Shown here: one piece after another, positions 36,573 through 45,537 of the stretch
Numbering within the stretch: position 1 is the first letter of the stretch
Layout: each line of letters begins with the position of its first letter
Assembly (NCBI RefSeq): GCF_004217335.1
Contig: NZ_SHMP01000003.1
Location: 62,001 to 126,000, forward strand
Reading direction: 5' to 3'
DNA from: Natrinema hispanicum
GTDB lineage: Archaea; Halobacteriota; Halobacteria; Halobacteriales; Natrialbaceae
DNA: 64,000 bases
The notes under the pieces: generated by a model
Told to the model about the DNA's origin: nothing
The model's input: only the letters and a program-made list of their open reading frames with translations
Databases searched by the model: none
Translations under genes and position numbers: made by a program

Positions 36573-36779
36573 TCTGCTGTTCGAGACGGCCGGGGAGACG
36601 ATCGACTTTGTTCGCGTCTTCGACACGCAGTTAGAGCCTGATTCGGACAGATAGCGGATCGGCGTGTCTCCGCTGTGTCCCGTCGTGTTACTCGGCGCTC
36701 AGTTCACTCCGTGCCCCTATATAGAATCGTGGAGAACAACAGATAGTATAAAGGCCAACGGGTTCATCGTCTGGGACAT

Positions 36780-37739
36780 ATGACGACGACGCTCGGAACG
36801 GCGAGCGCGAGGCCCGGCGAGATGGACACGGGCCGTCTCGAGGTCGGCGAGACCAGAGACGGGGGTTCGGTTGGACTGCCCGTTGCAGTGGTAAACGGTG
36901 CCTCCTCTGGGAAGACACTCTACATGCAGGCGGCCAGCGACGGCGACGAACTCAACGGCGTCGGCGTCATCCAGCGCGTCGTGCCGCGACTGGATCCCGC
37001 CGAGCTTTCGGGGACGATCCTGATCGTCGGGATCGTCAACTACCACGCGTTTCAGGTCGCCGAACACCGCAACCCGATCGACGATACGAAGATGAACCGC
37101 GCCTACCCGGGCAACGAAAACGGCACCTCGAGCGAGCGGATCGCAGCCGCGACGTTCGATGCCGCCACCCGGGCCGATCTGATCCTCGACCTCCATCAGG
37201 GGTCGACCAGCCAGATGCTAGACGAGGTTCGCGTCCGCTGTGGGAAACGCCATCGCCTCCACGACCAGTGTCTCGAGCTGGCGAAGGCCTTCGGCTGTGG
37301 CTACGTCTTGGACCAGAAGGGGCCGGACGGTCAACTCGCCCGGACAGGCCCCGACGAGGGCATCCCGACCGTCGACCCCGAACTCGGTGGGGCCGTCGGC
37401 TGGGACGAAGAGAGCATTCGGAAGGGCGTCGAGGGCGTCTTCAACGTCCTCCGGTACTACGGCTTCCTCGAGGGGAACCAGCCCCTCGAGACCCAGACCC
37501 GTGCCAGTGGCTTCGAACAGTACGGCGCGCCCGCAGGCGGACTGGTCACGCTCGAAAAGGATCTGGGCGACCGGGTGAGTCCCGGCGAGACGATCTTTAC
37601 CGTGACGACTCCCTTCGGCGAGCCGAAAGCCGAGGTGACGGCCGACAGCGGCGGGATCTTCTGGCGTGCACGACGCCTCCCGCAGGTCGCGACCGGCGAG
37701 TACGTCTGCTCGGTCGGCACCGATATCGGCCAGTACTGA
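36780..37739 (+). CDS. Succinylglutamate desuccinylase/aspartoacylase family deacetylase (DoeB/EutE-like)
   Basis: 319 residues of the AstE/AspA (M14-like) fold. The zinc site motif normally H-G-x-E reads AASDGDELNG, i.e. D54-G-D-E57, so the first His is Asp. The later His (LILDLHQGST, H139) and the substrate Arg motif MNRAYPGNENG are kept. A C-terminal beta domain ends in biotinyl-like AGGLVTLEKDLGDRVSPGETIF. DoeB/EutE deacetylates N-alpha-acetyl-diaminobutyrate and is of this family, so it is a third deacetylase candidate. There is a 1-nt gap to the threonine synthase-like gene, hence one operon. A TATA-like AGTATAAAGG lies about 27 nt upstream (leaderless). Confidence 0.82.
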   Translation: MTTTLGTASARPGEMDTGRLEVGETRDGGSVGLPVAVVNGASSGKTLYMQAASDGDELNGVGVIQRVVPRLDPAELSGTILIVGIVNYHAFQVAEHRNPIDDTKMNRAYPGNENGTSSERIAAATFDAATRADLILDLHQGSTSQMLDEVRVRCGKRHRLHDQCLELAKAFGCGYVLDQKGPDGQLARTGPDEGIPTVDPELGGAVGWDEESIRKGVEGVFNVLRYYGFLEGNQPLETQTRASGFEQYGAPAGGLVTLEKDLGDRVSPGETIFTVTTPFGEPKAEVTADSGGIFWRARRLPQVATGEYVCSVGTDIGQY

Positions 37740-37740
37740 G

Positions 37741-38892
37741 ATGGCCGCTGATCTCACCTGTCCCGACTGTGGGGCCGTCTACGCGGCCGGGCCGGACGAG
37801 CCGTGGCGCTGTGGCTGTGGCCACGCGCTTGAGTTTACCGAACGACCCCATCCGCAAGGCGACCCGCTGCCGTTGCACAACCTCGACACCAGCGAAGGAC
37901 TGTGGACGTTCTTCGAGTTCCTCCCGATGGAACAGCACGTCACCTTCTACGAGGGGTTTACGCCGCTGGTCGACGCCCCCGACTGGGACGCGGAATTTAA
38001 ACTCGAGTACGTGTTCCCGACGGGCTCGTTCAAAGACCGCGGTGCGACGACGACGCTCTCACGGGCCGTCGAACTCGGCGTCGAGAAAGTCATCGAGGAC
38101 TCCTCGGGCAACGCCGGCGCGTCGATCGCGACCTACGCGGCCCGGGCCGGGCTCGCGGCGGACATCTACGTTCCGGCCGACATCAACCAGTCGAAACTGA
38201 TGGCGATCCAGCGGGCCGACGCCCGGCCAGTTCGCATCGAGGGGACCAGAGAAGACGTGACGGCGGCCTGTCTCGAGGCCGTCGAAGGCGACGCGAGCGA
38301 CACCGAGGCCGACGAGCGCGACGCTCCCTACCAGACCGGTGCGGGCTGGTACGCCAGTCACGCCTGGAATCCCGCGTTCTACGCCGGGACGATGACCTTC
38401 GCATTCGAGGTGGCCGCCCAGCAGGGCTGGACCGTCCCCGACGCCGTCGTTCTTCCGATCGGCCACGGGACGCTCCTTCTGGGTGCCTACCGTGGCTTTT
38501 CGCTGCTCAACGAGGCCGGCATCGTCGACGGAATGCCCCGCCTACTTGGCGCACAGGCCGCCGGCTACGCACCGATCGTCGCCGCACTCGGTGGCGAGCC
38601 GACCGACGATGACGGCACCCGGGCGACCATCGCGGATGGCATCCAGATCACCGAACCCGCACGCGGCACCCAGCTCCTCGAGGCGATCGAGGCGACCGAC
38701 GGCGATGCGATCGCACTCGGCGACGATCCGATCGAATCCACGCTGGATCGTCTCCACCGCAGCGGATTCTACGTCGAGCCGACCTGTGCGGTCGCGCCGG
38801 CAGCCCTCGAACAGTACCGCGAGCGTGGCGTCATCGACGACGCCGACGACGTCGTCGTCCCGCTGACCGGCAGCGGATTGAAAACCCTATGA
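37741..38892 (+). CDS. Threonine synthase-like PLP enzyme with N-terminal zinc ribbon
   Basis: 383 residues from MAADLTCPDCGAVY. The N-terminal CPDC ... CGCG zinc-ribbon-like pair is followed by fold-type II PLP motifs: the Lys in TGSFKDRGATTT, SSGNAGASIATYAARAG, and HGTLLLGAYRG. Enzymes of this type replace the phosphate of homoserine phosphate with water to give threonine, or act as threonine ammonia-lyase-like lyases. It is immediately behind the AstE/DoeB-like gene with only 1 nt between, so co-expressed. The exact substrate remains open; threonine synthase is the family label. Confidence 0.85.
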   Translation: MAADLTCPDCGAVYAAGPDEPWRCGCGHALEFTERPHPQGDPLPLHNLDTSEGLWTFFEFLPMEQHVTFYEGFTPLVDAPDWDAEFKLEYVFPTGSFKDRGATTTLSRAVELGVEKVIEDSSGNAGASIATYAARAGLAADIYVPADINQSKLMAIQRADARPVRIEGTREDVTAACLEAVEGDASDTEADERDAPYQTGAGWYASHAWNPAFYAGTMTFAFEVAAQQGWTVPDAVVLPIGHGTLLLGAYRGFSLLNEAGIVDGMPRLLGAQAAGYAPIVAALGGEPTDDDGTRATIADGIQITEPARGTQLLEAIEATDGDAIALGDDPIESTLDRLHRSGFYVEPTCAVAPAALEQYRERGVIDDADDVVVPLTGSGLKTL

Positions 38893-38917
38893 TCCGTCAG
38901 TGCTGACGAGTTCATAG

Positions 38918-39454
38918 ATGGTCAGCCGACCGCCGACGTTTTGTCCCGACTGTGGGAGCCGCCTCGAGTCGACAGTAGCCGACGACCGCGAGCGCATGCA
39001 CTGTCCGCGTTGTGAGGCGATCGTCTGGCACAATCCCGTGCCGTGTGCCGGCGTCGCGGTCGTCGACCGCGACCGGCCCGACCCGGCCGTGCTCTGTGTC
39101 GAACGCGGGATTCCGCCGGGTGTCGGCGAGTGGACGATCCCCGGTGGTCACATCGAAACCGGCGAAGAACCGCCCGAAGCGGCCGCCCGCGAACTCGAGG
39201 AAGAGACTGGCGTCGCCGTCGATCCAAGAGAGGTCGAGATCCTGGCCGCGTCGGCGATGCCACCGCGGGCGGGCAAACACGTGGTGACGGTCCACTACGT
39301 GGCCGACTGGGCAGACGCCGACGGCGAGCCGGTCGCGGGCAGCGACGCCACGGATGCCCGGTTCTGGACGCCGGCTGACTTCGACGCCTCCGGCGAGACC
39401 TTTCGACCAGTCCACTACGAGCGGTTTCGGGAGGCCGCGGCGTTGCTCGAGTGA
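38918..39454 (+). CDS. NUDIX hydrolase with N-terminal zinc ribbon
   Basis: 178 residues. The zinc ribbon FCPDCGSRL ... HCPRCEAIVWHNP is followed by a NUDIX domain with the box GGHIETGEEPPEAAARELEEETG, giving the G-x5-E-x7-RE-x2-EE-x-G pattern. This layout is shared with NADH pyrophosphatase NudC, which removes NAD caps. It hydrolyses a nucleoside diphosphate linked to X; the substrate is not decided. It is 25 nt after the threonine synthase-like gene and probably transcribed with it. Confidence 0.9.
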   Translation: MVSRPPTFCPDCGSRLESTVADDRERMHCPRCEAIVWHNPVPCAGVAVVDRDRPDPAVLCVERGIPPGVGEWTIPGGHIETGEEPPEAAARELEEETGVAVDPREVEILAASAMPPRAGKHVVTVHYVADWADADGEPVAGSDATDARFWTPADFDASGETFRPVHYERFREAAALLE

Positions 39455-39524
39455 CGTCGGCGACGGTTCTTCCTTCGGCTGGAGTCGGAGACAGACGAGG
39501 ACAGAAATCGACGGAGAGACTGTC

Positions 39525-40148
39525 CTATTCTGAATCCCGCGTATTGATCTCCTCGGAGACCCGTTCGCCAGGGCGGCGGAGGGCGTCGCTTTCGACTTCG
39601 TAGACGTAGCCGTGGACGGTGACCTCGTCGGGAACGAGCGGGTGGGCCTCGAGATAGTCGAGTTGGGCCTGACACGCCTCGTCGATGTCGTCGGTCATAG
39701 CAACCCACTCGGCGATCGAGGCGTCGCCGATCTCTAAACTGGGGAGTGCGGGATTGAGATCGACATCGTCGAGGCTCCCGCCAGCGACGTCCTCGAGCCC
39801 GTCGACGATGGCCTCGTCTGGTGCGCTCATCATCCCACAATCCGTGTGATTGACGACGATTATTTCCGTCGTGTCGAAGAAGTTCGTACTCAACGCGGCA
39901 CTCCGGATGACGTCGTCGGTTACCTTACCGCCGGCGTTTCGAAAGATGTGGGCGTCACCCAGGGAAATGTCGAGTGCGTCTTCGACGGGAATCCGTTCGT
40001 CCATACACGCGATGACGAGGAGCTGCTTGTCGGTTGGGATGTCTTTCTGGCGGCGGCGCGCCCAGTCATCTCGCTGCTCGACGTGTTCGTCGACCTGCTC
40101 GAACACTCGTCCGGCTTCTGATTCGGATTGGTCAGTTGGTCCCGCCAT
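39525..40148 (-). CDS. Beta-class carbonic anhydrase
   Basis: 207 residues. The zinc ligands are visible as VIACMDERI (Cys, with Asp-x-Arg) and NHTDCGMM (His-x2-Cys), with AGGKVTDDVIRS between them, the usual beta-CA order. It interconverts CO2 and bicarbonate. It is convergent with the NUDIX gene and preceded by a 22-bp near-perfect palindrome directly upstream of the start codon (40151-40172), pointing to specific regulation. Confidence 0.92.
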   Translation of the reverse strand: MAGPTDQSESEAGRVFEQVDEHVEQRDDWARRRQKDIPTDKQLLVIACMDERIPVEDALDISLGDAHIFRNAGGKVTDDVIRSAALSTNFFDTTEIIVVNHTDCGMMSAPDEAIVDGLEDVAGGSLDDVDLNPALPSLEIGDASIAEWVAMTDDIDEACQAQLDYLEAHPLVPDEVTVHGYVYEVESDALRRPGERVSEEINTRDSE

Positions 40149-40150
40149 AT

Positions 40151-40172
40151 GTGGTGTGGTATACTACATCAC
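40151..40172. promoter_or_regulatory. 22-bp palindrome just upstream of the carbonic anhydrase gene
   Basis: GTGGTGTGGTA and TACTACATCAC, inverted with two mismatches in eleven, begin 3 nt from the ATG. With leaderless transcription this would sit between TATA and start and act as an operator. Confidence 0.45.
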
Positions 40173-40344
40173 AGATCATGATTGGCGTTACGGCAACCAC
40201 CGCCAGCATCTATGACGGTCGAATCTGCTAGAGGTCACGAAAAGAACGGGCAGGATCATCCGACCCGTCCCCGGAGCTATCCCGCCTCCCGTCCTCGAGA
40301 CGAAACCCGACATTCCTTTACTCGAGCCCTGAATACGGGCGGGT

Positions 40345-42123
40345 ATGTTCCTCTCCCTACGCGCGGAGGTCGAGGACGCCCTCGAGGGGGCGCTTTCCGC
40401 ACTCGACTTCCCGACGGACGATCTGGGCCTCGAAGAACCGCCGGACGACGTTGCGAGCGTCCTCGCCTCGAGCGTGGCGTTCCGACTCGCTGGCGAGGCT
40501 GGCGCAGCGCCGCCGCAGGTCGCCGGACAGATCGCAGACGAGATCGATGCCGATGAATTGACCTACGTCTCCGAGATCCAGACGCAGGGGCCGTATCTCA
40601 ACTTTCTGCCGAGTGACGCGTATCTCGCTGATACCCTCGCCGACGCGACCGACGACGACTACGGCACTCTGCCGGATCGCGAGGAATCCGTCGTCGTCGA
40701 GCACACGAGCGCGAACCCGACGGGGCCGGTCCACGTCGGCCGCGCACGGAACCCGATCATCGGCGACGCGGTCTGCAATCTCCTTGATTTCGCCGGTTAC
40801 GACGTCGATCGTCACTACTACGTCAACGACGCCGGTCGGCAGATGGCCGTCTTCACCTGGGCCTACGAGACCTTCGACGAGGAGGACTTAGAGAGCGAGC
40901 CCGAACGCGACCGCATCGAGTACGACCTCGTCCGGTACTACCGCAAGGGCAACGCCTACCTCGAGAACGCTGCCGAGAGCGAGGTCGAGCAGGCTGAAGC
41001 CGAAATCGAGTCGATCATGCAGGGCCTCGAGGCCGGCGACGACGAGGCCTACGAGCGCGTCAGCGAGGTCGTCGATCAGGTGCTCGGCGGCATGACGGAG
41101 TGTCTCGCGCGCCTGCCCGCTGAGTTCGACGAGTTCGTCAAGGAAACTCGGTTCATGCGCAACGGTGACACCGACGACCTCGTCGCCCGCCTGAAAGAAC
41201 TCGACGAGTCCGTTTACGAGGAAGACGCCTGGCAGCTCGAGCTCGACGACCACGGGATCGACAAGAACCTCGTCTTCCTGCGCTCGGACGGCACCTCGCT
41301 GTATGCCACCCGCGACCTGGCCCACCACGAGTGGAAGTTCGACAACTACGACCACGCGGTGACGGTGCTCGGCGAGGACCACAAACTGCAAGCCAAGCAG
41401 CTTCGCACCACGCTCGAGTTGCTCGGCAACGAGACCGACGACCTCCAGCAGGTGCTGTACTCCTATGTTAACCTCCCAGAAGGGAAGATGAGCACGCGCC
41501 GCGGCACTGGCGTCGATCTCGACGACCTGCTCGATGAGGCGATCGACCGCGCCAGACAGGAAGTCGAAGACCGGCTCGACGACCGCATCCGTGACGACGA
41601 CTTAGACGAGGACGACATCGAGCGCATCGCCCATCAGGTCGGGATCGGCGCGGTCCGTTACGACATCGTCTCCAAGCAGCCGACAAAGGCGATCACCTTC
41701 GAGTGGGATCGCGCGCTCGATTTCGAGGCCCAGTCTGCGCCGTACGTTCAGTACGTCCACGCGCGCTGCTGTGGGATTCTGGAGGAAGCGGGAATCGACC
41801 CCGAAACCGGCATGGACGACGTCGAGACTGCCGTCGACGCCGACCTCCTCGAGACTGAGGCCGAGCGGGACCTCCTCGAGACGATCGCACGCTTCCCGGC
41901 GGTCGTCGACGAGGCAGCCGACGACTTAGAGCCCCACGGGATCGCGACCTACACCCGAGAGTTCGCCGACCGGTTCAACGGCTTCTACCGGGAGTGTCCG
42001 GTACTCGCCGACGACGTCGACCCCGACGTCCGCGAGGCGCGGCTGGCACTGGTTGCGGCCTCGAAACACGTGGTCGCGAACGCCCTGTCGATTCTGGGCG
42101 TGGCCGCACCGCGGTCGATGTAA
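40345..42123 (+). CDS. argS: Arginyl-tRNA synthetase
   Basis: 592 residues. The Add-1 N-terminal domain (about 1-110, [10 protein letters not shown]) precedes the class I HIGH motif as [17 protein letters not shown]. The KMSKS equivalent is [10 protein letters not shown]. The anticodon-binding helical bundle ends with [13 protein letters not shown], the typical C-terminus PxxM. It charges tRNA-Arg. No regulatory site is seen apart from the spacer upstream. It is convergent with the lipoprotein at 42158. Confidence 0.96.
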   Translation: MFLSLRAEVEDALEGALSALDFPTDDLGLEEPPDDVASVLASSVAFRLAGEAGAAPPQVAGQIADEIDADELTYVSEIQTQGPYLNFLPSDAYLADTLADATDDDYGTLPDREESVVVEHTSANPTGPVHVGRARNPIIGDAVCNLLDFAGYDVDRHYYVNDAGRQMAVFTWAYETFDEEDLESEPERDRIEYDLVRYYRKGNAYLENAAESEVEQAEAEIESIMQGLEAGDDEAYERVSEVVDQVLGGMTECLARLPAEFDEFVKETRFMRNGDTDDLVARLKELDESVYEEDAWQLELDDHGIDKNLVFLRSDGTSLYATRDLAHHEWKFDNYDHAVTVLGEDHKLQAKQLRTTLELLGNETDDLQQVLYSYVNLPEGKMSTRRGTGVDLDDLLDEAIDRARQEVEDRLDDRIRDDDLDEDDIERIAHQVGIGAVRYDIVSKQPTKAITFEWDRALDFEAQSAPYVQYVHARCCGILEEAGIDPETGMDDVETAVDADLLETEAERDLLETIARFPAVVDEAADDLEPHGIATYTREFADRFNGFYRECPVLADDVDPDVREARLALVAASKHVVANALSILGVAAPRSM

Positions 42124-42157
42124 CCGCGGCGGGATCGCGCTGGGTTCAACGCCGTTG

Positions 42158-42745
42158 CTACGGCTGCTCGACGGTCTCGAGGACGCGATCGGTAAACGCC
42201 TCGCGGCTCATCGCCCCGGTGCTGTATTTGCGCACCCACTGCGTGTCGACGTAGAACGACAGTATCGTCGTGCCGTCGTGTTTGAGCACCCAGGAGACCC
42301 TGTCGATAGCGTCCGCAAACGCCTCGGGATCGGTGACCGCATCGGACATGTCGCTGGCGATCGACTCGAGTTTGTCCCGCAGCGCGTCGGAATTGGTCGT
42401 CGTCGTTGTCGCGACGACGGTGAGTTCGTCGCCGTCCCGGCTGATGTCCGTGACCGAGATCATCCAACTGTCGATCGTCAGCTCGTCGTCGAGCCCCGGA
42501 ACGTCGCCGTTGCTGTCGTCAGTCTTGTCTTTGTCGTCGTGCGTGCCGTCGGTCTTGTCCTTGTCTTTCTTGGTGCCGTCAGTGCCGGTAGCACCGTCAC
42601 CGGTGTCGGCAGTGTCATCGTCAGCGGGTGGCTGGCCGTCGGTCCCGTCCGAGTTCGAGTCGTTGTCGGTCTCGTCGCTCGAACAACCGGCGAGGACGGT
42701 CGCGAGTGCAGTGCCACTGCCGAGGAGTATCTGTCGTCGCTCCAT
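42158..42745 (-). CDS. Putative Tat lipoprotein with acidic linker
   Basis: 195 residues from MERRQILLGSG; an ATG four codons upstream is an alternative. The twin-Arg and hydrophobic stretch end in the lipobox LAGC, so it is probably exported and lipid-anchored. A linker of about 75 Asp/Thr/Gly/Lys residues (EDTDNDSNSDG and so on) separates it from a C-terminal domain (DSWMISVTDISRDGDELTVVATT ... VLKHDGTTILSFYVDTQWV) of about 115 residues. Such lipoproteins are frequent in Halobacteria, with no function assigned. Confidence 0.75.
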   Translation of the reverse strand: MERRQILLGSGTALATVLAGCSSDETDNDSNSDGTDGQPPADDDTADTGDGATGTDGTKKDKDKTDGTHDDKDKTDDSNGDVPGLDDELTIDSWMISVTDISRDGDELTVVATTTTTNSDALRDKLESIASDMSDAVTDPEAFADAIDRVSWVLKHDGTTILSFYVDTQWVRKYSTGAMSREAFTDRVLETVEQP

Positions 42746-43048
42746 ACGCGAGGGCATCGATACCCGACATGATTAGTAATCAGCACGTGAACGACATCGG
42801 TCCCGATCAGTCAGCTGGTAATCAGGTCGACTCGAGAGGACGCAATCACCGGTGAGACTCGAGTCAAGACTGACACGGAATAATCAAGGGGACGGTTGTC
42901 ACGGGCCGTGACGAGGGGTTAGGCGTCACCTACTGGCAGCGGTTCGCTCTGCTGGCAGCTTTCACACGATCGATCGATACCGTGGCCGACACACCCGAAT
43001 CGTCGTCTGTCCGTGTCGAGCGAGACAGCGCTGTCACAGCACTCTCGG
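42746..43048. other. Spacer between the lipoprotein gene and the palindromic element
   Basis: Roughly 300 bp with no supported gene; short frames are not acidic or conserved-looking. Nothing else recognised. Confidence 0.4.
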
Positions 43049-43131
43049 ACGGTCTGCTGTACCGATGTCCCGGCGTCTCCGCAGGACGGGTCGCGGAGAC
43101 GCCGGAACTGACTGACAGGAGTCCGTCTCAG
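43047..43131. repeat. Palindromic intergenic element, copy 7
   Basis: The best preserved copy. The left end is GGACGGTCTGCTGTACCGATG, the stem CCGGCGTCTCCGC (43070-43082) pairs perfectly with GCGGAGACGCCGG (43093-43105), the loop is AGGACGGGTC, and the right end on the minus strand is CTGAGACGGACTCCTGTCAGTC. That end contains the TGA stop of the MinD-like gene. Confidence 0.85.
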
Positions 43132-44012
43132 CTGTCCGATTCGGCTTCCGTGATCGCGCTCGAGACCTCGTCGTGGGCTGCCTCCCGTCCGTCATCACTG
43201 TCGTTCGACTCCGTGTCGCTCGAGACGGTCTCGACAACGGCCTGTGTGGCAGGGTCGTCGCCGGCCGGTTCGCCATCGTCGCTGGTGTCCGGGCCCAGAA
43301 TCTCGACGCCGGTCAGCTCCGCCGCGAGCCGGCGGTAGGCGACCGACGCTGGGCCGTCGGGGTTGAAAACGACCAGCGGCGTGCCGGCATAGACGCTCTC
43401 GCGGGCCGCGGGGTCTTCGGGGATCGTCCCGAGAAGCGGGACCTCGAGGCGGTCGGCGAGGTCGTCGTGGGAGATGTCGCTCCCCGAACGGGTACGAGTC
43501 AGAACCAGGCCAGCGACGTTACCGCCGGAGCGCTCGGTCAGTTCGATCGTCTTTTTCGTGTCGTTGACGGCAGCGGGTTCGGGCGTCGAGACGAGGACGA
43601 CGGCATCGGCCAGACCCAGTGGCAAGACGGTCTCGTGACTGATGCCCGCTCCGACGTCGAGAAAGACGTAGTCAAACCGGTCTCGGAGGTCGTCGACGAC
43701 CTCGCGCAGCCCCTCGGGCGACGTTTCGGCGTACTCGTCGAGGCTCGTGCCACTCGGGATGGCGACGATGTTATCCGCCAGTCGGTAGGTGGCGTCGTCG
43801 GTCGATGCAGCTCCGGCTAACACGTCATGAAGGGTGGTCGAGTCGGGAGCGAGGCTGACGAACCCGGCGAGATTCGCCATGCCGAGATCGGTGTCGACGA
43901 TGGCGACGCGCTCGCCGGCCTCCGCGAGGGCCGTCCCGAGGTTCACCGTCGTCGTCGTTTTCCCGACGCCGCCCTTTCCGCTCGCGATGGCGTAGACCGT
44001 CTCATCAGACAT
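43128..44012 (-). CDS. MinD/ParA-family ATPase
   Basis: 294 residues. It has a deviant Walker A KGGVGKTTT near the N-terminus (YAIASGKGGVGKTTTTVNLG), DTDLGMANL and switch regions (FLDVGAGISHETVLP). The C-terminal 60 residues after residue 235 form an acidic tail (EPAGDDPATQAVVETVSSDTE). Haloarchaeal MinD-type proteins include ones involved in placing motility and chemosensory complexes, and others of unknown role; no partner MinE is known in archaea. No partner gene is present here. The stop codon is provided by the palindromic element. Confidence 0.9.
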   Translation of the reverse strand: MSDETVYAIASGKGGVGKTTTTVNLGTALAEAGERVAIVDTDLGMANLAGFVSLAPDSTTLHDVLAGAASTDDATYRLADNIVAIPSGTSLDEYAETSPEGLREVVDDLRDRFDYVFLDVGAGISHETVLPLGLADAVVLVSTPEPAAVNDTKKTIELTERSGGNVAGLVLTRTRSGSDISHDDLADRLEVPLLGTIPEDPAARESVYAGTPLVVFNPDGPASVAYRRLAAELTGVEILGPDTSDDGEPAGDDPATQAVVETVSSDTESNDSDDGREAAHDEVSSAITEAESDS

Positions 44013-44181
44013 ACTCGGTTACTGTTCGGTTCCTAGAACGGCACCACCTTAAATCGTGACCACACTTCCCCCGTCGGGTTATGCAGTCGACATATCGAGA
44101 GCGATGACAGCGAACGGCACTCCGTGTCAGTCGGCAGGTGTGTCAAAGGATTCTTACCCACAGCACTGTTTTATACGGCTA

Positions 44182-45441
44182 ATGAGCCAGGAGGGCGAGC
44201 AGGAGCAATCCGACCGGAAGAAATACGAGTTCCGGAAGGTTCTCGAGGATCTCAAGGATTACGACGGCTCCGGAACGCAGCTCGTGACGATCTACGTTCC
44301 AGAGGACAGACAGATCAGTGACGTCGTCCAGCACGTCACGCAGGAACACAGCGAAGCGGCCAACATCAAGTCAAAACAGACGCGAACGGCCGTCCAGGAC
44401 GCGCTGACGAGCATCAAAGACCGGCTTCGGTACTACGACACCTATCCGCCGGAAAACGGGATGGTGCTGTTTTCGGGTGCCGTCGACTCGGGTGGCGGCC
44501 GCACCGACATGGTCACGAAGGTCTTGGAGAGTCCGCCCCAGCCTGTCGAGTCCTTCCGGTATCACTGCGACTCGGCGTTTCTCACCGAGCCACTCGAGGA
44601 GATGCTCGCCGACAAGGGCCTGTACGGCCTCATCGTCCTCGACCGCCGCGAGGCCAACGTCGGCTGGCTGAAAGGCAAACGCATCGAACCAGTCAAGTCT
44701 GCCTCCTCGCTCGTCCCCGGCAAGCAGCGCAAAGGTGGCCAGTCCGCCCAGCGATTCGCCCGCCTGCGCCTCGAGGCCATCGACAACTTCTATCAGGAGG
44801 TCGCGGGGATGGCAAACGACCTGTTCGTCCCCAAGCGCCACGAACTCGACGGTATTCTCGTCGGTGGTCCCTCGCCGACCAAAGACGAGTTCCTGGATGG
44901 CGATTACCTCCACCACGAGATCCAAGACAACGTCATCGGGAAGTTCGACGTCGCCTATACCGACGAGTCCGGCCTGAAAGACCTCGTCGACAACGCCGAG
45001 GACGCCTTGGCCGACGCCGAGGTGATGAAGGACAAACAGCAGATGGAGGAGTTCTTCGAGGAACTCAACGCCGGCGACCTGGCGACCTACGGCTTCGAGC
45101 AGACCCGCCGAAACCTGATGATGGGTGCCGTCGACCGACTGCTGATCAGCGAGGATCTCCGCAAGGACGTCGTCACCTACGAGTGTCCAGAGTGTGGCAA
45201 CACCGACCGCGAGGTGCTCGATCGGCGCAAGTCGACGCCCGATCACACCTGTAGCGAGTGTGGTGCCGAGGTCGAGGCGACCGACGAGGACCGCGAGGAC
45301 GCCATCGATCACCTCATCGAGATCGCCGAACAGCGCGGCACCGAGACGAAGTTCATCTCGACGGACTTCGAGAAGGGCGAACAGCTCTACAACGCCTTCG
45401 GCGGCTTCGCCGGCATTCTGCGGTACTCGACCGGCGTGTAA
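44182..45441 (+). CDS. prf1: Peptide chain release factor aRF1
   Basis: 419 residues from MSQEGEQEQSDRKKYEF; the frame is open 42 codons upstream but the archaeal/eukaryal N-domain begins near here. The codon-recognition NIKS motif is present (ANIKSKQTR), the GGQ hydrolysis motif is QRKGGQSAQRF, and the C-domain contains a zinc-like pair of CxxC motifs (YECPECGN and HTCSECGA). It recognises all three stop codons and releases the nascent peptide. It is monocistronic. Confidence 0.97.
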   Translation: MSQEGEQEQSDRKKYEFRKVLEDLKDYDGSGTQLVTIYVPEDRQISDVVQHVTQEHSEAANIKSKQTRTAVQDALTSIKDRLRYYDTYPPENGMVLFSGAVDSGGGRTDMVTKVLESPPQPVESFRYHCDSAFLTEPLEEMLADKGLYGLIVLDRREANVGWLKGKRIEPVKSASSLVPGKQRKGGQSAQRFARLRLEAIDNFYQEVAGMANDLFVPKRHELDGILVGGPSPTKDEFLDGDYLHHEIQDNVIGKFDVAYTDESGLKDLVDNAEDALADAEVMKDKQQMEEFFEELNAGDLATYGFEQTRRNLMMGAVDRLLISEDLRKDVVTYECPECGNTDREVLDRRKSTPDHTCSECGAEVEATDEDREDAIDHLIEIAEQRGTETKFISTDFEKGEQLYNAFGGFAGILRYSTGV

Positions 45442-45537
45442 ACGGCTCCTGCGTCCTCCGCTCTTTGTCAGTTGCGAGCGCCATCTTCGCGCCGAGAAAC
45501 CCAACAGGATTAACATCCCGTCTGCAAACCATCGACC

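Noticed and set aside
42915-42935. TTAGGCGTCACCTA as a sixth iron-box-like site
   Set aside because: Spacing between the half-sites is different, the arms are not TTAGG/CCTAA, and no TATA box or start codon lies next to it.
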